Shown here in pieces: positions 58,269 to 64,000 of a DNA stretch of 64,000 nt. The notes beneath the pieces were generated by a model that worked only from the letters and a program-made list of their open reading frames with translations, was not told where the DNA came from and did no database searches. Positions within the stretch are counted from its first letter, which is position 1; every line of letters starts with the position of its first letter. This DNA is from JABZIP01 sp052173355 (GTDB taxonomy: Bacteria; Bacillota; Clostridia; Peptostreptococcales; Anaerovoracaceae), in assembly GCA_052173355.1 (NCBI GenBank), contig JBQMYS010000001.1, positions 1 through 64,000 on the forward strand. Direction: 5' to 3'. A program made the position numbers and the translations under genes.

Positions 58269-60018
58269 GTTCAAGCCCTCCATTTGTCCGCAAATACAGC
58301 AATTCTTGTTGTAACCTAAGTATATCTTCCTTATGATTTTCTTCATTTTCTTCTGCTATGGAAATTTGCAATATCAATTCATTTTCCTTAGTTCTTAGTG
58401 ATTCCATCTTGATGTTTTTTAAACAGTCTTGCAGTATTTTATCAGCTTTTTCACCAAGTTTAACATTTTCCCAAACATCTGCCAGTAAAGCTGTAATTGC
58501 AGATTCGAATCCCTGAATTTTAAAATCGTCAAAATCGAATTCCGATTTTTTACTATAATAATCCCCAATTTTATCAAACAAACTTTTTGAATATTCGGAT
58601 TTAAAGCTATACGAGCTGTTTTTTAAACTAATAAAAAAATCTATGCCATACATAGCCAGCCGTAAAAAAGTTTTTTCAAAGACATCAATTTGAATTTTTG
58701 CATTACTTACTTTTGTTTCATTTTTAAAAGAATTAACTTTGTCTTGTTTTTTAATACCCCGCATTTCGAGTTTTATAGCATTTGCAGATACATTTATTTC
58801 CGAAGCAAGCTTGGAAATGTAAACATCAGCTTCTACCGGACTCAATTCTTTCAAAAAAATCGCTACTTCTCTTATAAATTCTATTTTTTCTTCGTAAACA
58901 TCCAAGTTGTATTTCGACTTTAGCGTGTCTATGCGATATTGCGTATGCGATAATGCAAAATCTATCAATTTGTTAAATTCGTCACGACCGTTTTTTTGTA
59001 AAAATTCATCAGGATCTTTAGCACCGTCGATAACTAAAACTTTGGGTTTACAACCGCTTTCGAGCAATATTGACAGTCCCCGAAGTGTTGCGTTAATTCC
59101 CGCTTGATCTGAATCGTAGGATAAAATTATATTTTTTGAATACCTCTTTAAAAGCATAGCCTGCTCTTTTGTAAGCGCCGTTCCTAAAGAAGCTACCGTA
59201 ATGTTTATACCCGCTTGAGCTAAAGAAACAACATCCATATATCCTTCTACCAGTAAAGCTTTGTCAAGTTTTGAAATATCTTTTTTGCATATATTTAATC
59301 CATACAAATTATTTTTTTTCTTAAAAATTGCATTTTCCGGAGAATTTAAATATTTGGGTTCTGCATTTCCAATAGCTCTGCCACCGAATCCTATTACCCT
59401 GCCACGTGTGTCAATAATTGGAAAAATTAAACGGTTTCTGAATTTATCAAAATATTTGCCATTTTTTTCTGATACCAGCCCAAGTTCTTTCAATATTGAA
59501 AATTGGTATTTTCCTTTGAAATGATTGCACAAAAAATCCCATGAATCCGGCGCATACCCGATTCCGAATTTTTTGATAGTAGCATCGGATATTCCTCTCT
59601 TACGAATGTATTGATACCCTATATTTCTTTTTGTTGCCAAATTTTTAAAAAAAAGAAGTGCGGCTTCACGATTGATTTCATAATATGTTTTATATTTGTC
59701 GACATTTTCCTGTTTATACGGTGTGTATTCAATGCCTACATTTTTTGCCAATTTTTCTATTGCTTCATTAAATTCCAAGTTGTAATATCGTTTTGTAAAT
59801 TCAAGCACATCCCCTGTAGCTCCGCAACCGAAACAGGTAAATATTTGTTTATCCTGGGAAACTACAAAAGAAGGAGTTTTTTCAGCATGAAACGGACAAA
59901 GCCCTTTGTAGTTATTACCCGCACGCTTCAAGCTTACGACTTCGGAAATAACATCGACTATGTCCGTTTTATCTTTAATCTGTTCTATTATGTTGTTTTC
60001 TCTAAATGAACTTTTCAA
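58261..60018 (-). CDS. dnaG: DNA primase DnaG
   Basis: Makes RNA primers at the replication fork. The 585-residue product carries an N-terminal zinc ribbon (C41PFH44, C62FGC65), the RNAP fold with FGIGYAPDSWDFLCNHF and FPIIDTRGRVIGFGGRAIG, and the TOPRIM domain with ALLVEGYMDVVSLAQAGI, LSYDSDQAGI and DGAKDPDEFLQKNG. The last 150 residues form the helicase-binding part. The start is TTG 60018, well placed after AGGAG. It overlaps rpoD by eight bases. Confidence 0.97.
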   Translation of the reverse strand: MKSSFRENNIIEQIKDKTDIVDVISEVVSLKRAGNNYKGLCPFHAEKTPSFVVSQDKQIFTCFGCGATGDVLEFTKRYYNLEFNEAIEKLAKNVGIEYTPYKQENVDKYKTYYEINREAALLFFKNLATKRNIGYQYIRKRGISDATIKKFGIGYAPDSWDFLCNHFKGKYQFSILKELGLVSEKNGKYFDKFRNRLIFPIIDTRGRVIGFGGRAIGNAEPKYLNSPENAIFKKKNNLYGLNICKKDISKLDKALLVEGYMDVVSLAQAGINITVASLGTALTKEQAMLLKRYSKNIILSYDSDQAGINATLRGLSILLESGCKPKVLVIDGAKDPDEFLQKNGRDEFNKLIDFALSHTQYRIDTLKSKYNLDVYEEKIEFIREVAIFLKELSPVEADVYISKLASEINVSANAIKLEMRGIKKQDKVNSFKNETKVSNAKIQIDVFEKTFLRLAMYGIDFFISLKNSSYSFKSEYSKSLFDKIGDYYSKKSEFDFDDFKIQGFESAITALLADVWENVKLGEKADKILQDCLKNIKMESLRTKENELILQISIAEENEENHKEDILRLQQELLYLRTNGGLEHG

Positions 60019-60036
60019 TTCAAACTCCTGTTATAT

Positions 60037-61065
60037 CTACTTCCAACCTTTCGGCAAAAAAATTTCGCTATAAAGATTTATAGCATATCTGTCGGTCATT
60101 CCGGCAATATAATCTTTTACCAATTCATCAAATTCAAATCTTAATTGTAAAGCCAAAAATTCATCCGGCAATTTATCCGGATTTTTTATATAATAATCAA
60201 ACAAAGAACGTATTACCGTTTCAACTTTATTCAAATCTTCGTGTTTTTTGACATACTCGTTCTTATAAACATTCTTGAACATATAAGTTCTTAAATCATT
60301 CATAGCTTTTTGACAAGCTGAACTTTGCAAGACTTTATTTTTTCCAAAACTGTTTTTTACTATATCAACTACCAGCGTATCTATTCTTTCACCATGTGTT
60401 TTTCCTAAAATTTCGATTGGCTCTTTCGGTAAATCGTTAAAACCTATAACACCGCTTCTAAGCGCGTCATCTATATCATGATTTATATATGCGATTCTAT
60501 CGCTAAGTCTTACAACTTCACCTTCAAGCGTGAAAGAATGCTTCGGTCCTGAATGACAACAAATACCGTCTCTTACTTCTTCTGTCAGATTTAGCCCTTC
60601 TCCCATCTTTTTTCCTTCAAGCACCTCTACTACTTTAAGGCTTTGCTCATTATGATGAAAACCGAATTCATCGCCTTTTCTTTCTTTGAATATCCTATCT
60701 AAAATTTCTTCTCCGCTATGACCGAACGGAGTGTGTCCCAAGTCATGCCCCAATGCTATCGCTTCTGTCAAATCTTCGTTTAATGCAAGTGCTCTTGCTA
60801 TGGTTCTTGCTACCTGTGATACTTCGATTGTATGAGTTAAACGTGTACGAAAGTGATCTCCCTCCGGCGCGAGAAATACTTGAGTTTTGTGCATCAATCG
60901 TCTAAAAGATTTTGAATGAATTATTCTATCTCTATCCCTTTGAAAGGCAGTACGAAGATAACACTGTGCTTCTTCTTTCAATCTACCACGTGTTTCGTCA
61001 GCCTTGCAGGCAAATTTTGATAATAAATCGTGTTCTCTTTTTTCCAAGTTTTCTCGTATAATCAT
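60037..61065 (-). CDS. dgt: Deoxyguanosinetriphosphate triphosphohydrolase-like protein
   Basis: A 342-residue HD-domain enzyme that cleaves triphosphate from dNTPs. Motifs are SKSFRRLMHKTQVFLAPEGD, TRLTHTIEVSQVARTIARAL, EAIALGHDLGHTPFGHSGEE and VRLSDRIAYINHDIDDALRS, the full His/Asp metal set. AGGGG precedes ATG 61065. In Clostridia it commonly lies directly upstream of dnaG, as here. The preferred nucleotide is unknown. Confidence 0.95.
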   Translation of the reverse strand: MIIRENLEKREHDLLSKFACKADETRGRLKEEAQCYLRTAFQRDRDRIIHSKSFRRLMHKTQVFLAPEGDHFRTRLTHTIEVSQVARTIARALALNEDLTEAIALGHDLGHTPFGHSGEEILDRIFKERKGDEFGFHHNEQSLKVVEVLEGKKMGEGLNLTEEVRDGICCHSGPKHSFTLEGEVVRLSDRIAYINHDIDDALRSGVIGFNDLPKEPIEILGKTHGERIDTLVVDIVKNSFGKNKVLQSSACQKAMNDLRTYMFKNVYKNEYVKKHEDLNKVETVIRSLFDYYIKNPDKLPDEFLALQLRFEFDELVKDYIAGMTDRYAINLYSEIFLPKGWK

Positions 61066-61088
61066 ATTTATCCCCTATAAGATAAAAT

Positions 61089-62084
61089 TTACTTAGCTAC
61101 AAATGAAACTATATAGCAAGTGATTCCACCTATTGCCATAGTGATTGGAAGTGTTACAAACCAAGCCTTTATAATATTGCCTGCCATTCCCCATTTAACT
61201 GCGGACAATCTTTTCACACTACCTGCTCCCATTATAGATGTTGTGATTACCTGCGTAGTGCTGACAGGTGCTCCCAAAAACGACATGCCTTCGATTGCTA
61301 AAGTCGCACCCATCTGAGATGCAAATCCGCTTGCAGGTTCAAGCTTTGTTACACCGTTTCCCATAGTTTTCATTATTTTCCATCCACCTACGGATGTTCC
61401 CACAGACATTGTTATTGCGCAGGCAATTTTAACCCACTGCGGAACTCCTGCATCCATATCGAGTACGCCGCCTGTCATTAGTGCAAGTGTTATAATTCCC
61501 ATAGTTTTTTGAGCATCATTGTTACCATGTGAATATGCAATCAAAGCTGATGAAAGCACTTGCAGTTTTTTAAACATATCATTTACTTTTCCATGCGACA
61601 GGTTCATGCAACATATGAATATAAGCCTCATTATTATGATACCGAATATAAATCCCAGTATTGGTGATGAAAAAAGCGGAATTACAACCTTATAAAGCAC
61701 ACCTTCCCACGAAACATATTTAAGTGATGCGGTATAAACTATCGTAGCACCTAAAAGTCCGCCAATAAGAGCATGTGAAGAACTGCTGGGTATGCCTATC
61801 CACCATGTAATTAAATTCCAAATTATAGCGGCGATTAAAGCTGAAAGTATTACATACTGCTCCAAATCTATGTTTACCAATCCCTTGGAAATAGTGAGTG
61901 CCACTTTTTCACTTACAAGCGCTCCTATAAAGTTACAGACCGCAGCCATCAATATGGCCTGTTTTGGCTGTAATGCACGAGTATAAACCGATGTTGCTAT
62001 AGCATTTGCGGTATCATGAAATCCATTGATAAATTCAAATATAAGCGCAACTAAAAGGACGCTTAAAAGTAAGGGACTAAGCAT
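61089..62084 (-). CDS. Inorganic phosphate transporter (PiT family)
   Basis: A 331-residue membrane carrier for phosphate, low-affinity and ion-coupled in known relatives. The duplicated signature appears as FINGFHDTANAIATSVYTRA in the N-terminal half and AYSHGNNDAQKTMGIITLAL in the C-terminal half. About ten membrane helices surround them, with PSSSSHALIGGLLGA and APVSTTQVITTSIMGAGSVK. Its start overlaps the DUF47 gene by eight bases, the usual Pit-accessory pairing. Confidence 0.95.
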   Translation of the reverse strand: MLSPLLLSVLLVALIFEFINGFHDTANAIATSVYTRALQPKQAILMAAVCNFIGALVSEKVALTISKGLVNIDLEQYVILSALIAAIIWNLITWWIGIPSSSSHALIGGLLGATIVYTASLKYVSWEGVLYKVVIPLFSSPILGFIFGIIIMRLIFICCMNLSHGKVNDMFKKLQVLSSALIAYSHGNNDAQKTMGIITLALMTGGVLDMDAGVPQWVKIACAITMSVGTSVGGWKIMKTMGNGVTKLEPASGFASQMGATLAIEGMSFLGAPVSTTQVITTSIMGAGSVKRLSAVKWGMAGNIIKAWFVTLPITMAIGGITCYIVSFVAK

Positions 62085-62700
62085 ATTTCATTGCCACTCC
62101 TTCTATAATATTTGCAACATTTTCACATGAGTCAAGACTTTCTTCAATCTGCTCAAGTATATGTTTCCATTTAATAAGTTCTATAGGATTTATGTCCTCG
62201 CGAAAAAGTTTCATCAATGCTTCCCTGTAAATAACATCCCCTTCATTTTCAAGGCGGTTTACTTCTATTATCTGGGTTTTTACCAAATTATTTTTCTTTA
62301 AATCCGGTAAATGCTCAAAAAGCACTACGAGTTCTTTCGTGCTTTGCAATATCAAATCTGCTATGGCTATCGCTTCAGGTCTTATCTCATTTACATCAAA
62401 CACCACGAAACGATTTGATGCCTCCTCTATACAATCTACTATGTCATCCATCTGTTTTGTGACAGAATAAATATCTTCTCGGTCAAAAGGAGTGATAAAT
62501 GCTACATTTAATTTGTTTAGTATATCGTGCGCATATTGATCGCATTCCGTTTCGTATAACTTTATCTTTTCGACTTTTTCCTCAACATTTTCATAATGCT
62601 TAAGTAAGTCCAAAAAGGTTTCGCCTACGATTTCAATTTTTCGTGCATACTCTATGAATAATGTATAAAATACGTCTTCTTTCTTTTTTAAGCCAAACAT
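62077..62700 (-). CDS. DUF47 (PhoU-like) accessory protein of the Pit transporter
   Basis: A 207-residue all-helical cytosolic protein of the TIGR00153/PhoU-like group. FITPFDREDIYSVTKQMDDI and EIRPEAIAIADLILQSTKEL are family signatures, with acidic metal-binding positions in the helices. The partner transporter is encoded immediately downstream in an overlapping frame, supporting a role in controlling phosphate import. AAGGAG precedes ATG 62700. Confidence 0.92.
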   Translation of the reverse strand: MFGLKKKEDVFYTLFIEYARKIEIVGETFLDLLKHYENVEEKVEKIKLYETECDQYAHDILNKLNVAFITPFDREDIYSVTKQMDDIVDCIEEASNRFVVFDVNEIRPEAIAIADLILQSTKELVVLFEHLPDLKKNNLVKTQIIEVNRLENEGDVIYREALMKLFREDINPIELIKWKHILEQIEESLDSCENVANIIEGVAMKYA

Positions 62701-62719
62701 TTTTTCTCTCCTTGTTACA

Positions 62720-63361
62720 TCAAATCTTATTATCGCGCATCATGTATAATATGGCATTGCAGATTGCCGCCGCTACATTGCTCCCGCCTTTTCGCCCTTT
62801 TGCAACTATATATGGTATATCGGTTTGCATTATCAGTTCTTTTGACTCACAGACGTTTACAAATCCTACAGGAACGCCTACAACAGCCTCCGGTTTAAGT
62901 TTTCCTTCTTCGTAAAGTTCCCGTATTCTGACAAGTGCGGTCGGGGCATTACCTATGGCAAATATTACCGGTTTATCCAAATTTGCAGCTTTGTCGATAG
63001 ATGCTGTAGCTCTTGTTGTTCCATCTGCTTTTGCTTTTAATGCCACATCTTCGTCAGACATGAAGCAAAATACTTCACCTCCATATTTTGCAAGCGTAGG
63101 TTTGCTGATTCCGGCTTTTGCCATCTGAGTATCCGTCACTATTACTGCACCGTTTCGTATAGCTGAAGCAATTTTATCAACTACATCGTCGGAAAATTTC
63201 ATATTATCGTAATAATCAAAATCTGCAGATGTGTGAATAGCTCTTTTAACTATCGGTGCAATTTTTTCAGGAAGTTTGCGATCGCCAAGTTCTTGTGTAA
63301 TGATTTCAAAGCTCCGCTTTTCAATTTCCTCCGGTAATACCTTTTGCAATTCAATTTTCAT
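62720..63361 (-). CDS. cbiC: Cobalt-precorrin-8 methylmutase
   Basis: Moves the C11 methyl to C12 to make cobyrinate in the anaerobic cobalamin pathway. The 213-residue product has AIHTSADFDYYDNMKFSD with the catalytic His, GAVIVTDTQMAKAGISK, GTTRATASIDKAA, IFAIGNAPTALVRIREL and PEAVVGVPVGFVNVCESKEL, the complete family core. GGAG precedes ATG 63361. It lies 24 bases after cbiP, so a larger cob operon likely continues beyond the window. Confidence 0.96.
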   Translation of the reverse strand: MKIELQKVLPEEIEKRSFEIITQELGDRKLPEKIAPIVKRAIHTSADFDYYDNMKFSDDVVDKIASAIRNGAVIVTDTQMAKAGISKPTLAKYGGEVFCFMSDEDVALKAKADGTTRATASIDKAANLDKPVIFAIGNAPTALVRIRELYEEGKLKPEAVVGVPVGFVNVCESKELIMQTDIPYIVAKGRKGGSNVAAAICNAILYMMRDNKI

Positions 63362-63385
63362 AGCGTTCTCCTATTTTTATTTTAA

Positions 63386-64000
63386 CTATATACCTGAATT
63401 TAGAATATCGTAAAGCATATTAACATCCATATTGTTTCTGATACCTTCTTGTAAAATATCATATTGGCTCTCTTTATATTCCTTTATATCAATACCCACC
63501 GCCATATCGGGGTCAAGGCCTTTTGCCTTTAATAATTTTGTAAATAAGGCTTTAACAACATTTTGATTGTCAAAAATCCCATGAATGTAAGAGCCGTATA
63601 TATTTTTACTATAAAGTCCTGCAAGTTTGTTACAAGGTTCTCCTGATAAACAGGTAATTACTGTAAGTTCTTTTGCATTCGAATCGCCATTTTTTACAGT
63701 ATTTCCCATATGTATTTCATATCCCTCAAATTCAACATTTGACAGCGAATCTAAAAATCCGTCATTTATCTGTGTAAATACCCCTGTTGCTCTTGTTGTT
63801 ACCTTTTCTTTTCCAAAAACGGTTTTTGCAGATAACAATCCCATTCCTTTAAGAGTCCCTCCATGTTCTACATTATAAGGATCTTCAAGTTCCTCACCGA
63901 GCATTTGAAATCCTCCACAAATTCCAAATACAGGTTTTCCTTTTTGTGCATATTTCAAAATACTTGCCTCCAAGCCAGATTGCCTAAGCCAAAGCAAATC
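63386..64000 (-). CDS. cbiP: Cobyric acid synthase, C-terminal part (cut by window edge)
   Basis: Amidates cobyrinate diamide side chains using glutamine. Only the glutamine amidotransferase half is visible: DLLWLRQSGLE, VFGICGGFQMLGEELEDP with the catalytic Cys, FEGYEIHMGNT and YGSYIHGIFDN with the catalytic His. The frame is open to base 64000, and the N-terminal ATPase half and start lie outside. The TTG at 63997 is internal. CobB is excluded by the DLLWLRxSGLE linker typical of CobQ/CbiP. Confidence 0.93.
   Translation of the reverse strand, partial: DLLWLRQSGLEASILKYAQKGKPVFGICGGFQMLGEELEDPYNVEHGGTLKGMGLLSAKTVFGKEKVTTRATGVFTQINDGFLDSLSNVEFEGYEIHMGNTVKNGDSNAKELTVITCLSGEPCNKLAGLYSKNIYGSYIHGIFDNQNVVKALFTKLLKAKGLDPDMAVGIDIKEYKESQYDILQEGIRNNMDVNMLYDILNSGI

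Noticed and set aside
1..64000. CRISPR arrays, insertion sequences or prophage
   Set aside because: No regularly spaced direct repeats, transposase motifs or phage structural genes were seen on either strand.

Overview
The window is a dense, AT-rich (roughly one-third GC by eye) stretch of a Gram-positive, low-GC anaerobe of the class Clostridia. Supporting signs are strong AGGAGG-type ribosome binding sites, frequent TTG/GTG starts, a class I hybrid cluster protein, oxygen-independent HemZ, a very large BadF/BcrA-type acyl-CoA dehydratase activase, RNase J, IreB, an LPXTG wall-anchored protein and a Bacillus/Clostridium-like gene order. The mix resembles Peptostreptococcales-type organisms, but the species cannot be fixed from the sequence alone.

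The left end (1-5.9 kb, + strand) carries the end of miaA, a tyrosine recombinase and a methionine gamma-lyase family protein. Next comes a strong promoter covered by three LexA-type boxes, which drives a small membrane/LysM protein resembling the SOS cell-division inhibitor YneA. A type II restriction endonuclease candidate and a C5-cytosine methyltransferase follow 31 bp later with no clear promoter or terminator in between, so the restriction-modification pair may be SOS-linked. Two terminators close the region, with a decayed copy of part of the neighbouring FecR-domain gene between them.

From 6.2 kb to the right end every protein gene is on the - strand. Read in the direction of transcription (right to left) the blocks are: cobalamin synthesis (cbiP partial, cbiC); phosphate uptake (DUF47 and Pit); dgt, the dnaG-rpoD macromolecular synthesis pair, trmK and nif3; rnpB; MATE, the 1405-residue activase and hcp; yebC, a P1 peptidase, polA, coaE and a substrate-binding protein; a large LPXTG adhesin; a chemotaxis receptor; two tRNA-Leu genes; yajC and secDF; rel, dtd, an MBL hydrolase, hemZ, hisS and aspS; nadD, yqeK, rsfS, leuS and rnj; efp; mltG, trmR and a trhP-like gene; a CBS/CorC protein; alaS, ireB and ruvX; and the secreted FecR/FMN-binding-like protein. 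Much of this is core translation, tRNA modification, replication and secretion machinery.

The points most worth a second look are the LexA-controlled LysM protein joined to a restriction-modification pair, a nine-G tract right after the signal peptide of the LPXTG adhesin (a likely phase-variation switch), the duplicated FecR-gene fragment, long perfect hairpins inside the coding regions of nadD and coaE, an unexplained GC-richer structured intergenic patch at about 46.66-46.77 kb, and an orphan perfect Shine-Dalgarno sequence upstream of the chemotaxis receptor.
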